In this document: positions 34,533 through 44,428 of the stretch, one piece after another
Layout: every line of letters begins with the position of its first letter
Position numbering within the stretch: position 1 is the stretch's first letter
Assembly (NCBI RefSeq): GCF_012272695.1
Contig: NZ_CP050902.1
Location: forward strand, 1,922,001 to 1,986,000
Direction of reading: 5' to 3'
From: Nocardioides sp. JQ2195
GTDB taxonomy: Bacteria; Actinomycetota; Actinomycetes; Propionibacteriales; Nocardioidaceae
DNA length: 64,000 nucleotides
Program-made: the position numbers and the translations under genes
Notes under the pieces: model-generated
Database searches by the model: none
Seen by the model: only the letters and a program-made list of their open reading frames with translations
What the model was told of the DNA's origin: nothing

Positions 34533-35417
34533 TCACTCGTCGAGGTCCGGGTCGTGGAGGCTCGGTGATCGCAGGAGCACCTCGCGCCCGCTCAGGTCCG
34601 TGACCAGCGTGGCGCTGTCGCCGCTGTTCGCGGTCCTCACCACGATCTCCACGTGGGGCGGCGATCCCGGGGTGTCGGGGTGGTCCTCGATGTTGAGGAC
34701 CGACGGCCAGCTTCCGCCGTTGATCGTGATGTCGGTGGAGACTTCTCCTTGACCCTTGAGCATGCGGACAGCCCTGCCGAGGTTGGCGAACAAGCGGGTC
34801 AGGTCCACGTCCTCGAGATCGGCCACCTTCGGCCGCGCGACGTCCATGGCGCCCGGGCCGGACTCCCGGAGCTCGTGGCCGTCCCAGTGCCAGCTCGTGT
34901 AGCGCCCGGCCCCGGTGTCGTCCGGCAGCTGGAAGTCGACCCGTGACTCACGGATGTCGGCGGCGATGACCTCCGTCGTCCCCAGCTCCTCGCGGATCTC
35001 CGAGAACGCCCTGTCCACGGCTGGCTCCTCCATCATCGCGACCGGCTCTGGCCAGGGGTCCGGACCGTCCTCGACGACGGTGACGAAGAGGGCAGCGCCG
35101 ATCAGGAGCAGGAGGATCGTGCCGGCGCCCATCAGCACCCGGTCGAGGGCCCGGCGGGTGCGGGCCCCAGGCGCCAGGAGTCGCTGCGCTGGGTGGTCGG
35201 AGGGCAGCTGGAGGTCCGCCAGCGCGGCTCGCAGGTCGTCCACGTCCTCCGCGACCATGACCTCGGTCATCAGGCCCTCGTGCTCGGCCCTGTCCAGCTG
35301 TCCGTCGGCATGGGCCGCCGACAGGGCGTCAAGCGCCTGACTGCGTTGCCGGCGACTGGGACGGCCACGGCGGCCGAGCACCACGTGCCGACTCCACCGA
35401 GTCGCGAACCCTGCCAT
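34533..35417 (-). CDS. DUF1707 membrane protein, second of a tandem pair
   Basis: A 294-residue protein. An N-terminal DUF1707 module (QALDALSAAHADGQLDRAEHEGLM) is followed by one membrane helix (about 98-115; GAGTILLLLIGAALFVTVV) and an extracytoplasmic domain of about 170 residues. The ATG at 35417 overlaps the stop of its paralogue by 1 nt. DUF1707 is a short SHOCT-like module found in actinobacterial membrane proteins of unknown function. Confidence 0.78.
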   Translation of the reverse strand: MAGFATRWSRHVVLGRRGRPSRRQRSQALDALSAAHADGQLDRAEHEGLMTEVMVAEDVDDLRAALADLQLPSDHPAQRLLAPGARTRRALDRVLMGAGTILLLLIGAALFVTVVEDGPDPWPEPVAMMEEPAVDRAFSEIREELGTTEVIAADIRESRVDFQLPDDTGAGRYTSWHWDGHELRESGPGAMDVARPKVADLEDVDLTRLFANLGRAVRMLKGQGEVSTDITINGGSWPSVLNIEDHPDTPGSPPHVEIVVRTANSGDSATLVTDLSGREVLLRSPSLHDPDLDE

Positions 35418-36280
35418 CAGGACGGCGCCACATGGGGCTGGCGGACCAGGATGTTGCCCGCGAGGTCGGTGAACATGAGGCCCACCTCGTCGTAGGGGCT
35501 CCACACCCGGATCCACACGTGGCCGTCGGTCGCGGGCACGCCGCCATCGCGCCAACTGTCGGGGACCGGGCCCGGTGCGATCTCGATGCTGACGGACTCC
35601 ACCTCGTCGAGACCGAGGTTCTTGCTCGCCCACTCCAGGTTGTCGAGAAGTCGGGCCCGGTCGAGGCCGGCGAGGTCGACCAGTCCGAGGTCCTCCGGGA
35701 GCCGGCCATTGCCGGCGTCGTACTTCTCAAGACCCTGGCGGCTGAAGTACCACACCTCGGACCGCCCTTCCCCGACGGGAACCCGGACGGCTGTGTTGGA
35801 CTCGCCGATCTCGGCCGAGACCACCTCGGTCGAGCCGAACTCCTCGTCCACCACCTCCACCATCCGGTCCAGGTTCTGCTCGGTCCGCATGTCCAGCCGT
35901 TCGGTCGGGTCGTCGGACGACCACACGGCAGTCGCGGTGATCACGGCGGCAGTCACGGCCACCACCCCGAAGGCCCTCGCGATGACCTTCCACGCAGGGG
36001 TCGGCTCCCGGACCCGGGCCGCGGAGACCATCAGGTTCCTGACAGGTCCCTCTGCCAGCTGCAGGTCATCGACCAGGGCGACGAGCTCGGAGACCTGGTC
36101 CGCGCGGATGGCTTCGTGCACCCGCCGCTCATGCTCCTGGCCACTGATCTGTCCGTCGGCGTAGGCCGCGCTGAGCGCATCCATGACGTCGTCGCGGTCC
36201 CGTTGCCGTGCCCGTGCGTGGGCGACGCTGTGGGACCCGATCCGGCATGCGGGGAGGGTAACCGATCCGACACCTCCCAC
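35417..36280 (-). CDS. DUF1707 membrane protein, first of a tandem pair
   Basis: A 287-residue protein with the same plan as its neighbour: DUF1707 (DVMDALSAAYADGQISGQEHERRVHEA quoted in part), one membrane helix (about 107-123; VIARAFGVVAVTAAVITATA) and an extracytoplasmic domain. Shared phrases such as FGSTEVVSAEIGES and LGTTEVIAADIRES show that they arose by duplication. The GTG start at 36280 is uncertain, because no ribosome-binding site or hexamer fits well. Function is unknown. Confidence 0.72.
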   Translation of the reverse strand: MGGVGSVTLPACRIGSHSVAHARARQRDRDDVMDALSAAYADGQISGQEHERRVHEAIRADQVSELVALVDDLQLAEGPVRNLMVSAARVREPTPAWKVIARAFGVVAVTAAVITATAVWSSDDPTERLDMRTEQNLDRMVEVVDEEFGSTEVVSAEIGESNTAVRVPVGEGRSEVWYFSRQGLEKYDAGNGRLPEDLGLVDLAGLDRARLLDNLEWASKNLGLDEVESVSIEIAPGPVPDSWRDGGVPATDGHVWIRVWSPYDEVGLMFTDLAGNILVRQPHVAPS

Positions 36281-36286
36281 CCACCC

Positions 36287-37123
36287 TCAGTCCTGGGTGC
36301 GGTGGCGGAACGTGCGGATCGCCAGCGGCGCCACCACCAAGGTGATGCCGATCGTCCAGACGAACGTGGTCAGCACAGGGTGCTGCAGGGGCAGCGCCGC
36401 GTCGGCCGGCACGCCGGGCGTGTTGCCCCAGAGCTCCCGGACCGCTTGCACCAGCGACGAGATCGGGTTCCACTCGGCGATCGTGCGCAGCCAGCCGGGC
36501 ATGTTCTCCGTCGGAGCGAAGGTGTTGGCGAGGAACGTGATCGGGAACATCGTGGTGAACATGACACCGTTGACGGCTTCCACCGAGCGCATCTTCGAGC
36601 CGACCCAGATGCCCACCCAGATCATCGCGAAGCCCCACATGAGCAGGAGCACGTAGGCGAGCACGGCGTCGAGGAAGCTCCCCCGGATGCGCCACCCGAT
36701 GAACAGTCCGGTGATCGACATCACCACGATGCCGATGCTGGAGTGGAGCAGGCTCGAGATGCTGCGTCCCACGAGGACCGCGGCCGGGTTGATCGGCAGT
36801 GACCGCATCCGGTCGACGATTCCCTTGTCGATGTCGGCAGTCAGCCCGACGGCCACGATGAAGGACGCGAACGCAATGGTCTGCCCCATGATGCCCCCGA
36901 GCAGCCACTCGCGGTAGCCGGCGGGGGCGTTGGCGGCGATCGAGCCGCCGAAGACGTAGGCGAACAACATCACGAACATCACCGGCTGGATGGTGACGTC
37001 CATCAGCATCTCGGGCATGCGCTTGATGTGGATCAGGTTGCGTCGCACGATCACCAGCGACTGCCGGAGCAGGCCGATGTCGCGGATCTCGGGGCGGGCG
37101 AGGGTGCTGGACGACGTGCTCAT
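36287..37123 (-). CDS. ABC-2 permease (DrrB-like)
   Basis: A 278-residue permease with six membrane segments and the ABC-2 signature region MRSLPINPAAVLVGRSISSLLHSSIGI (quoted in part around ABC-2's conserved Arg-Pro-Arg-like segment). It overlaps the ATPase gene by ATGA, so the two form one exporter of the daunorubicin-resistance type. The cargo (drug, lipid or polysaccharide) is unknown. Confidence 0.9.
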   Translation of the reverse strand: MSTSSSTLARPEIRDIGLLRQSLVIVRRNLIHIKRMPEMLMDVTIQPVMFVMLFAYVFGGSIAANAPAGYREWLLGGIMGQTIAFASFIVAVGLTADIDKGIVDRMRSLPINPAAVLVGRSISSLLHSSIGIVVMSITGLFIGWRIRGSFLDAVLAYVLLLMWGFAMIWVGIWVGSKMRSVEAVNGVMFTTMFPITFLANTFAPTENMPGWLRTIAEWNPISSLVQAVRELWGNTPGVPADAALPLQHPVLTTFVWTIGITLVVAPLAIRTFRHRTQD

Positions 37124-38100
37124 CGGGCCATCTCCTCGTCGGCCGCAGGGACGGCCGGGTCCTCGGCGCGATGGCCGGTCAGGTGCAGGAACACGTCATC
37201 GAGACTGGGCCTCTTGAGCCCGAGGTCGTCGAGCTCGATGGCGCTGTCGGCGAAGACTCCGGCGATCCGGGTCATGTCGGCCAGCCCGTTCGCCGCTGCG
37301 GTCAGCTGCCGCGACGACTCGTCCACGTGGACCTCGTCGACCTGCGTGCTGAGCAGCTTCTCGGCTGCCGGCAGGTCGGTCACGTGGGAGACGGTCACCA
37401 CGACGGCAGCCTTGCCTGACTGGTCCTTCAGCTGCAGGGGGGTGCCCTCGGCGATCACGGTCCCCCTGTCGATGACCACGATCTGGTCGGCCAGCTGGTC
37501 GGCCTCCTCGAGGTACTGGGTCGTCAGCAGCAAGGTGGTCCCGTCCCTCACCAGCTCGCGGAGCACGTCCCACAGCTCCACCCGGCTGCGCGGATCGAGC
37601 CCCGTGGTCGGCTCGTCGAGGAAGAGGACGGGTGGGGTGGCGATGAGGCTGACCGCCAGGTCGAGGCGACGCCGCATCCCTCCGGAGTAGGTCTTCACGA
37701 TCCGGTTCCCGGCGTCGGTGAGTGAGAACCGCTCCAGCAGGTCGTCGCTGGCCTGCTTGATGTAGGTGCGGGACAGCCCGTAGAGCCCGCCGATCAGGCG
37801 CAGGTTCTCCCGGCCGGTGAGCAGCTCGTCGACGGTCGCCGCCTGCCCGGTCAGGCCCATGCTGCGGCGTACGGCGCCCGGCTCGCGCAGCACGTCGTGA
37901 CCGGCCACGCGGGCGGTCCCGGCAGAGGGCGTGGTGAGGGTGGTCATCATCCGGACGGTGGTGGTCTTGCCGGCCCCGTTGGGTCCCAGCATCCCGAGCA
38001 CCGTGCCCTGCGGCACGGAGAAGCTCACTCCGTCGACGGCGACGGTGTCACCGAAGTGCTTGACCAGGTTGTCGGCCTCGATCGCCGGTTGTGCACCCAT
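37120..38100 (-). CDS. ABC ATPase, DrrA-like
   Basis: A 326-residue ATPase with Walker A GPNGAGKTTTVRMM, signature YSGGMRRRLDLAVSLI and Walker [15 protein letters not shown]-terminal extension of about 100 residues is typical of DrrA-type proteins. I chose ATG 38100 because GAGAGG precedes it; the GTG 15 nt upstream is less likely. It is the partner of the permease that overlaps its stop. Confidence 0.92.
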   Translation of the reverse strand: MGAQPAIEADNLVKHFGDTVAVDGVSFSVPQGTVLGMLGPNGAGKTTTVRMMTTLTTPSAGTARVAGHDVLREPGAVRRSMGLTGQAATVDELLTGRENLRLIGGLYGLSRTYIKQASDDLLERFSLTDAGNRIVKTYSGGMRRRLDLAVSLIATPPVLFLDEPTTGLDPRSRVELWDVLRELVRDGTTLLLTTQYLEEADQLADQIVVIDRGTVIAEGTPLQLKDQSGKAAVVVTVSHVTDLPAAEKLLSTQVDEVHVDESSRQLTAAANGLADMTRIAGVFADSAIELDDLGLKRPSLDDVFLHLTGHRAEDPAVPAADEEMAR

Positions 38101-38232
38101 GAAGGACCTCTCCACTCAGTTGGACGACGCATGTGACAGTTCGACCGGCCCCGGCCCCCGAATTCATCGGTCCCAACCTACGGACATGGCCACCGGGAGT
38201 CACCTGTTTTATCCGCCGGCGGGGTGGGTTCC

Positions 38233-38238
38233 TAGACT
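38233..38238 (+). promoter_or_regulatory. -10 hexamer of the second ABC exporter
   Basis: TAGACT lies 6 nt before GTG 38245. The 144-nt gap separates two divergent ABC exporters; nothing else is recognisable in it. Confidence 0.55.
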
Positions 38239-38244
38239 GTCCCG

Positions 38245-39201
38245 GTGCCCCACTCCCCCGACGTCGCTCACGGCGGCCCCGCCGTCGAGATCGACGGCCT
38301 CGTCATGCGCTACGGGGAGAAGGTCGCCGTCGACGGGCTGACGCTCTCGGTGGAGCGCGGGACGATCACCTCGGTGCTCGGCCCCAACGGTGCGGGCAAG
38401 ACCACGACGCTCGAGGTCTGCGAGGGCTTTCGACGCCCCCAGGCCGGGAGCGTGCGCGTCCTGGGGCTCGATCCCACCCGGCAGCGCGCTGAGCTGCTCC
38501 CGCGCATCGGCGTGATGCTGCAGTCGGGCGGCGCGTGGTCCGGAGTCCGGGCGGTCGAGATGCTGCGCCACATCGCTGCGTTGCACGCCCATCCGCTGCC
38601 GATCGACGTCCTCGTGGATCGACTCGGCCTCGACGAGTGCGGCCGCACTCCCTACCGGCGCCTCTCGGGCGGCCAGCAGCAACGGCTCGGCCTGGCGATG
38701 GCGATCGTCGGACGCCCCGAGCTCGTCTTCGTCGACGAGCCCACCGCCGGCATGGACCCAGCGGTACGGCGTACGACGTGGGAGCTGCTCGAGGAGCTCA
38801 AGGCCGACGGCGTGACCATCGTCCTGACCACGCACCACATGGACGAGGCCGAGCGCCTCTCCGACCTGGTCCACGTGATCGACCGCGGACACCTGGTCGC
38901 CAGCGGCACCCCGTTCGAGCTGACCCGCTCACGGGAACGGTCCACCATCCGTCTTGTCGTCACCGAGCCCTTCCCGCCAGGGGCGCCCGAGGCGTTGCGG
39001 GTCGCCCTCGGCAGCGCCACCGAGGTGACCGAGATCAACGAGCAGAGCCTGCTGATCACCGGTCCCGCCGATGGCTCCACGCTGGCCAAGGTCTCCGCGT
39101 GGTGCGAGGCGCACGGCGTGCTCCCGGAGAGCCTCACGTTGGGACAACGCACGCTCGAGGACGTCTTCCTGCAGGTGACCGGACGGGAGTTCGCCCCATG
39201 A
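38245..39201 (+). CDS. ABC ATPase of an ABC-2 exporter
   Basis: A 318-residue ATPase with Walker A GPNGAGKTTTLEV, signature LSGGQQQRLGLAMAI, Walker B LVFVDEPTAGMD and H-loop LTTHHMDEAERL. It begins with GTG behind a leaderless promoter. Its stop overlaps the permease start (ATGA). ctaA follows, so this pair may be the ABC transporter often found beside ctaA in actinobacteria; its cargo is unknown. Confidence 0.92.
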   Translation: MPHSPDVAHGGPAVEIDGLVMRYGEKVAVDGLTLSVERGTITSVLGPNGAGKTTTLEVCEGFRRPQAGSVRVLGLDPTRQRAELLPRIGVMLQSGGAWSGVRAVEMLRHIAALHAHPLPIDVLVDRLGLDECGRTPYRRLSGGQQQRLGLAMAIVGRPELVFVDEPTAGMDPAVRRTTWELLEELKADGVTIVLTTHHMDEAERLSDLVHVIDRGHLVASGTPFELTRSRERSTIRLVVTEPFPPGAPEALRVALGSATEVTEINEQSLLITGPADGSTLAKVSAWCEAHGVLPESLTLGQRTLEDVFLQVTGREFAP

Positions 39202-39977
39202 GCCGTCAGGACTTCACGCCTGCGCCGGGCGCCGCTCCCCTGGTCCGGCAGGTCCGTGCGCAGGCGATCATGGAGACCAAGCTGCTCCTGCGCAACGGGG
39301 AGCAGCTCCTGCTGGCCGTCGTGATCCCGGTGCTGGCGCTGGTCGGTGGCGTGCTGGCCGCCAAGCGGCTCGGCCTGGACTGGCAGGAGAAGCCCGTCGA
39401 CGTGCTGACGCCCGGTGTCCTCGCCCTGGCGGTGATGTCGACGTCCTTCACGTCGCTCGCGATAGCCACCGGGTTCGAGAGGCGCTACGGGTTGCTCAAG
39501 CGTCTGGGCGCCTCGCCACTGCCCCGGTTCGGCCTGCTCGCCGGCAAGGTGATCGCGCTCCTCGGTGTCCAGGTCCTGCAGGGTGTGGTCATCGTCGCGG
39601 TGGCGACCGCCTTCGGATGGGCACCGGTGGGTGGTCTCGCCGGCGTGGGGATCGGTGTGGGTGCCGCGCTCCTGGGCACGGCGGCCTTCGGTGGACTGGG
39701 CCTGGCCCTCGCCGGTGCGCTTCGCGCCGAGGCGACCTTGGCTGTCGCCAACCTCGTCTACCTGCTGCTGATGATGGGTGGCGGGGTGGTGCTCCCGCGC
39801 GACACCTACGGCGCCGTGGGATCAGCAGTCATCCAGTTCCTTCCCTCGGCCGCACTCGGGGATGCCATGCGCGACGGATTCATGGACGGCGCCCTCAACC
39901 CGGGCGCCTTCGTGGTCCTCGGCGCGTGGGCCGTGGCGGCTGGCGTCATCGCAAGCAGGAGTTTCAAGTGGGAGTGA
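39198..39977 (+). CDS. ABC-2 permease
   Basis: A 259-residue permease with about six membrane segments. The segment ATGFERRYGLLKRLGASPLPRFGLLAGK is the conserved cytoplasmic loop of ABC-2 permeases. I chose ATG 39198, which overlaps the ATPase stop; a long upstream open frame runs through the ATPase gene and is not real. The end overlaps ctaA by 10 nt. Confidence 0.88.
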   Translation: MSRQDFTPAPGAAPLVRQVRAQAIMETKLLLRNGEQLLLAVVIPVLALVGGVLAAKRLGLDWQEKPVDVLTPGVLALAVMSTSFTSLAIATGFERRYGLLKRLGASPLPRFGLLAGKVIALLGVQVLQGVVIVAVATAFGWAPVGGLAGVGIGVGAALLGTAAFGGLGLALAGALRAEATLAVANLVYLLLMMGGGVVLPRDTYGAVGSAVIQFLPSAALGDAMRDGFMDGALNPGAFVVLGAWAVAAGVIASRSFKWE

Positions 39978-40894
39978 AGATTCCGTCCCGTCTCGCCAGC
40001 TGGCTGTGGCCCCTCGCGGTGGCCAACATCCTGTGCAACATCGGCATCGTCGTCACGGGCGCGGCAGTGCGCCTGACCGGCTCGGGTCTGGGCTGCCCGA
40101 CCTGGCCGCGCTGCACGGAGCAGTCCCTGCGGCCCCATGCGGAGCTCGGCCTGCACGGGGTCATCGAGTTCGGGAACCGGCTGCTCACCTTCGTGCTGGC
40201 GATCGTTGCGATCCTCTGCTTCCTCGCCGCGATCGCCGCCAAGGACCGGGTGGCCACCCGACTCTCCTTCGTGATCGGCCTCTACATCCCGGCGCAGGCC
40301 GTGATCGGCGGCATCACGGTGCTCACCGACCTGAACCCGTGGGTGGTCGCGCTCCACTTCTTGTCGTCGATGGTGATCATCATGTTCTGCCTGGCGCTGA
40401 TGGACCACCTGCGCAGCCCCACCCGCCGACGTGCACCGGCGCCGCACCGCGTGACGGCCCTCGCCCTGATGGTCACCGGCTGGGTGGTGCTGTACCTCGG
40501 AACCGTGGTGACCGGTGCGGGGCCCCACGCCGGCGACGCCGACGCGCGTCGCAACGGACTGGACCCCAGGGTGACCTCCTTCGTGCACGCCGGATCGGTG
40601 GCGCTGCTCATCGTCCTGACCGTGGTCCTCCTGGTCCTGGCCCGGCGAGCGGGCGACCGCTGGCTGACCGTGGTCACCGGCGCGTTGCTCGGCGTCGAGC
40701 TCCTGCAGGGACTGGTCGGTGTCGTGCAGTACGCCACCGACCTGCCGGTGCTGCTCGTGGCGTTGCACATGCTGGGCGCCGGACTGCTCACCGCAGGACT
40801 GGCCCGCACCTGGCTCGCCGTGCGCCCGCACGAGGCGCAGCATGCCGAGGCCGGACCGCTCCTGGCCTGGGCCTCCGGCACAGCTCAGTCCTGA
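39968..40894 (+). CDS. ctaA: Heme A synthase CtaA (COX15)
   Basis: Oxidises heme O to heme A for cytochrome c oxidase. It has 308 residues and eight membrane segments in two similar halves. The motifs TGSGLGCPTWPRC and GLHGVIEFGNRLL (first half), and FVHAGSVALL and VALHMLGAGLL (second half), carry the heme-binding His residues. GTG 39968 has AGGAG 6 nt upstream, inside the preceding permease gene. It converges on ctaB, which makes its substrate. Confidence 0.94.
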   Translation: MGVKIPSRLASWLWPLAVANILCNIGIVVTGAAVRLTGSGLGCPTWPRCTEQSLRPHAELGLHGVIEFGNRLLTFVLAIVAILCFLAAIAAKDRVATRLSFVIGLYIPAQAVIGGITVLTDLNPWVVALHFLSSMVIIMFCLALMDHLRSPTRRRAPAPHRVTALALMVTGWVVLYLGTVVTGAGPHAGDADARRNGLDPRVTSFVHAGSVALLIVLTVVLLVLARRAGDRWLTVVTGALLGVELLQGLVGVVQYATDLPVLLVALHMLGAGLLTAGLARTWLAVRPHEAQHAEAGPLLAWASGTAQS

Positions 40895-40999
40895 GCCCCC
40901 CGGGCGCAGACCTGACCTGCCCGCCCGGCTCCGGATGCCGCAGCCCTGGCCAGCCGCCCGCGCTCTGGGAACGGCTCATTCCTCACCGAGAAGATCGAT

Positions 41000-41037
41000 G
41001 GCGGGGTGCCCGGACCCCCGAGACCGGGCACGCCGCC
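41000..41037. terminator. Strong hairpin between convergent ctaA and ctaB
   Basis: GTGCCCGG, a 10-nt loop and CCGGGCAC form an 8-bp stem, extended by GGCGG/CCGCC beyond one G-G mismatch. There is no T-run. It sits in the 273-nt convergent gap (40895-41167), which shows no coding sequence, and probably ends transcription from both sides. Confidence 0.6.
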
Positions 41038-41167
41038 GTCAGAGGTACAGACGTCACAGCCTCGAGTTTGGTTGCTTCCTGCACCGAAAAACTTTCGACC
41101 AGTTTCGCGCCGCCCCGGAAGCACCCCCGGGAGGCGTTGCAGAGGGGCCGGGAGAGAGTCGGCCGGG

Positions 41168-42139
41168 TCAGCGACTGATCAGCGGGTCCAGGGCCACCGA
41201 GACGAACAGCAGGCTCAGGTAGAGGTTGGAGCTGTGGAAGAGCCGCATCGGCTTGATCAACGACAGGGACTCCGTGTCCTTGGCCCGGCCCCACATCTTG
41301 TGCGCCTCGACCAGGAAGACCGCACCCAGGACCGCCGCACAGGTGGGATAGAACCACCCGGTCCCAGCCACCGGCCACAGCAGCAGCGAGGTCGCGACCA
41401 TCACCCACGAGTAGAGGACGATCTGCCGGCCGACCTCACGCGCCGGCTTGACCACGGGGAGCATGGGAACGTCGACGTTCGCGTAGTCCTCGCGGTAGCG
41501 CAGCGCCAGTGCCCAGGTGTGGGGCGGGGTCCAGAAGAAGACGACCATGAAGAGCACCACGGGCGTCCAGGCCAGCTCGCCCGTCACCGCGGTCCATCCG
41601 ATCATCGCCGGGAAGCAGCCCGCGAGGCCGCCCCAGACGATGTTCTGGGTGGTCCTCCGCTTGAGGACCATCGTGTAGATCAAGACGTAGAACGCATTGG
41701 CACCCAGCGACAGCGCCGCGGAGAGCCAGTTGACCCACAGCGCGAGGACCACCGTGGAGACCACGGCCAGCACGCTCGCGAAGACCAGTGCGGACCCCGC
41801 CGACACCATGTGTCGCGGGAGTGCCCGACGACGGGTCCGGCGCATCTGCTCGTCGATGTCGCGGTCGTAGACGCAGTTGAACGCCGACGCGGACCCGGCG
41901 GAGAGGGTGCCGCCGACGACGGTGGCGACCACGAGCCAGACCTCGGGGACTCCACGTGCCGCGAAGAACATCACGGGGACCGTGGTGAGCAGCAGCAGCT
42001 CGATGACACGCGGCTTGGTCAGGCCGACGTACGCCGCGACGACGTCCTTCAGCGACGCCCGACCCCGCTCGGCGGAGTCGTCGGAGGAATCATCGCCTGC
42101 CCGTGAGGGGGCTGAAGCCGATTGGCCGACGTGCGTCAC
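41168..42139 (-). CDS. ctaB: Protoheme IX farnesyltransferase (heme O synthase)
   Basis: Attaches the farnesyl group to heme B, giving heme O. It has 323 residues and about nine membrane segments. The Asp-rich prenyl-binding motif is [21 protein letters not shown] (quoted in two parts: [11 protein letters not shown] and [10 protein letters not shown]). The second motif is [17 protein letters not shown] chose GTG 42139 because GAGG lies 6 nt upstream; the longer frame from 42226 would run into the tkt promoter. It is divergent from tkt, the usual actinobacterial layout. Confidence 0.94.
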   Translation of the reverse strand: MTHVGQSASAPSRAGDDSSDDSAERGRASLKDVVAAYVGLTKPRVIELLLLTTVPVMFFAARGVPEVWLVVATVVGGTLSAGSASAFNCVYDRDIDEQMRRTRRRALPRHMVSAGSALVFASVLAVVSTVVLALWVNWLSAALSLGANAFYVLIYTMVLKRRTTQNIVWGGLAGCFPAMIGWTAVTGELAWTPVVLFMVVFFWTPPHTWALALRYREDYANVDVPMLPVVKPAREVGRQIVLYSWVMVATSLLLWPVAGTGWFYPTCAAVLGAVFLVEAHKMWGRAKDTESLSLIKPMRLFHSSNLYLSLLFVSVALDPLISR

Positions 42140-42249
42140 AAAAACCTCGAGTACGAAAGACTGGAATCCGATGGAGCCGGGGTCGAGTCTATCGCTCCGC
42201 ATGAGTAGGCTCGACGTTGCCGCCATAGTTGCAACGAGAGGATCCTCAC

Positions 42250-44370
42250 TTGAGCACCGATTCCACCACCTTCGAGTGGACCGAGCTGGACCGCAAGGCC
42301 GTCGACACCGCCCGGGTCCTGGCCATGGACTCGGTGCAGCAGGTCGGCAACGGCCACCCCGGCACGGCGATGAGCCTGGCTCCGGCGGCGTACCTCCTCT
42401 TCCAGAAGGTCATGCGCCACGACCCCTCGGACTGCTACTGGCAGGGACGCGACCGATTCGTCCTCTCGTGCGGCCACTCGAGCATCACGCTCTACACGCA
42501 GCTCTACCTCGGCGGCTTCGGACTGGAGCTCGACGACCTCAAGGCGCTGCGCACCTGGGGCTCCAAGACCCCCGGGCACCCTGAGTACCACCACACCGCC
42601 GGCGTCGAGACCACCACCGGTCCGTTGGGGCAGGGCGTGGCCAACGCGGTCGGCATGGCCATGGCGGCGCGGCGCGAGCGCGGCATGCTCGACCCCGACA
42701 CCGCAGCCGGTGCATCCCCGTTCGACCGCCACGTCTACGCGATCTGCTCCGACGGAGACATCGAGGAAGGCGTCTCGGGTGAGGCCTCCTCCATCGCGGG
42801 TGTCCAGGAGCTCGGCAACCTGACGGTGATCTACGACCGCAACCGCATCTCGATCGAGGGCGACACCGACGTGGCCCTCGGCGAGGACGTCGCCAAGCGC
42901 TACGAGTCCTACGGCTGGCACGTGCAGACCGTCGACTGGACCAACGGCGGCAAGGAGTACGTCGAGGACGTCGCCGCCCTGCACGACGCGATCCAGGAGG
43001 CGCGCGCGGTCACCGACCAGCCGAGCTTCATCGTGCTCGACACGATCATCGCCTGGCCGGCACCCAACGCCCAGGGCACCGAGGCCGCCCACGGCAGCGC
43101 CCTCGGCGACGAAGAGGTCGCGGCCACCAAGAAGATCCTCGGGTGGGACCCGGAGCAGACCTTCGAGGTTCCTTCCGACGTGCTCGACCACACGCGGTCG
43201 TTGGCCGAGCGTGGCTCGGCCCTGCGCAAGGAGTGGGACGAGCAGGTGGCGGCCTGGGCCAGCTCCCACGCCGAAGAGGCCCAGCTCCTCGAGCGCCTCA
43301 GCACCCGCGCCCTCCCCGACGGCCTGGCCGATGCCCTGCCCGTCTTCGAGGCCGACGCCAAGGGTGTCGCCACTCGTGCCGCGAGCGGCAAGGTGATCAA
43401 CGCGATCGCTCCGTTGATGCCCGAGCTGTGGGGAGGCTCGGCCGACCTGGCCGGCTCCAACAACACCACCATCAAGGACGCGCCCTCGTTCGTGCCGTCG
43501 AGCCGCAGCACCGACCAGTGGTCGGGCGACCCGCTGCGGGGGCGGGTGCTCCACTTCGGCATCCGTGAGCACGCGATGGGCTCGATCATGAACGGCATCA
43601 CGCTGGGAGGCCTCACCCGGGTCTTCGGCGGCACGTTCCTGCAGTTCGCCGACTACATGCGGCCCGCGGTGCGCCTCGCGGCGCTGATGGGTGCTCCCGT
43701 CACCTACGTCTGGACCCACGACTCCATCGGCCTGGGTGAGGACGGCCCGACGCACCAGCCGATCGAGCACCTGGCCGGCCTCCGCGCCATCCCCGGCCTC
43801 GACGTCGTGCGCCCCGCCGACGCCAACGAGACGGCGGCCGCCTGGCTGGCCGTGCTCGAGCGCACCGACCGACCGGCCGGACTCTGCCTGACCCGCCAGG
43901 GCGTGCCCACCTTCCCGCGTGGGACCGACGCCGAGACCGGTGACGTCTGGGCGTCCACCTCCGGCGTCGCCAAGGGTGGCTACGTGCTGGTCGACGCCGA
44001 GGGTGGGGCACCCGACGTGGTCCTCATCGGCACGGGCTCCGAGGTCCAGCTGGCCGTCGCCGCCCGTGAGCAGCTGGCCGCTGACGGCATCAAGGCGCGC
44101 GTCGTCTCGATGCCGTGCGTGGAGTGGTTCAACGAGCAGGACCAGTCCTACCGCGACTCGGTCATCCCGCCGACGGTCAAGGCGCGGGTCTCGGTCGAGG
44201 CCGGCATCGCCCAGGGGTGGCGTGAGATCGTCGGCGACGCCGGGCGCATCATCTCCATCGAGCAGTACGGCGCCTCGGCGGACTACCAGCGCATCTTCGA
44301 GGAGTACGGCGTGACGGCGGAGGCCGTGGCCTCGGCCGCACGCGACAGCATCACGGCAGCGGGGAGCTGA
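42250..44370 (+). CDS. tkt: Transketolase
   Basis: Thiamine-diphosphate enzyme moving two-carbon units in the pentose phosphate pathway. It has 706 residues, with [18 protein letters not shown] near the start, the cofactor motif [16 protein letters not shown] near residue 170 and the [18 protein letters not shown] segment of the central domain. I chose TTG 42250: GAGAGGA precedes it, and the reading [10 protein letters not shown] fits the family. A TTG start is unusual in this window. The 110-nt region to ctaB holds TAGGCT as a possible -10. Confidence 0.95.
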   Translation: MSTDSTTFEWTELDRKAVDTARVLAMDSVQQVGNGHPGTAMSLAPAAYLLFQKVMRHDPSDCYWQGRDRFVLSCGHSSITLYTQLYLGGFGLELDDLKALRTWGSKTPGHPEYHHTAGVETTTGPLGQGVANAVGMAMAARRERGMLDPDTAAGASPFDRHVYAICSDGDIEEGVSGEASSIAGVQELGNLTVIYDRNRISIEGDTDVALGEDVAKRYESYGWHVQTVDWTNGGKEYVEDVAALHDAIQEARAVTDQPSFIVLDTIIAWPAPNAQGTEAAHGSALGDEEVAATKKILGWDPEQTFEVPSDVLDHTRSLAERGSALRKEWDEQVAAWASSHAEEAQLLERLSTRALPDGLADALPVFEADAKGVATRAASGKVINAIAPLMPELWGGSADLAGSNNTTIKDAPSFVPSSRSTDQWSGDPLRGRVLHFGIREHAMGSIMNGITLGGLTRVFGGTFLQFADYMRPAVRLAALMGAPVTYVWTHDSIGLGEDGPTHQPIEHLAGLRAIPGLDVVRPADANETAAAWLAVLERTDRPAGLCLTRQGVPTFPRGTDAETGDVWASTSGVAKGGYVLVDAEGGAPDVVLIGTGSEVQLAVAAREQLAADGIKARVVSMPCVEWFNEQDQSYRDSVIPPTVKARVSVEAGIAQGWREIVGDAGRIISIEQYGASADYQRIFEEYGVTAEAVASAARDSITAAGS

Positions 44371-44428
44371 CTTCAGCCGCACCGAGCACCGCGCAGGCAA
44401 CATCAAGACCCGAAGTTCAGGAGGAAGA

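Noticed and set aside
36248..36280. An alternative leaderless ATG at 36248 behind TACCCT
   Set aside because: It is in a different frame from the DUF1707 domain, so it would not make that protein.
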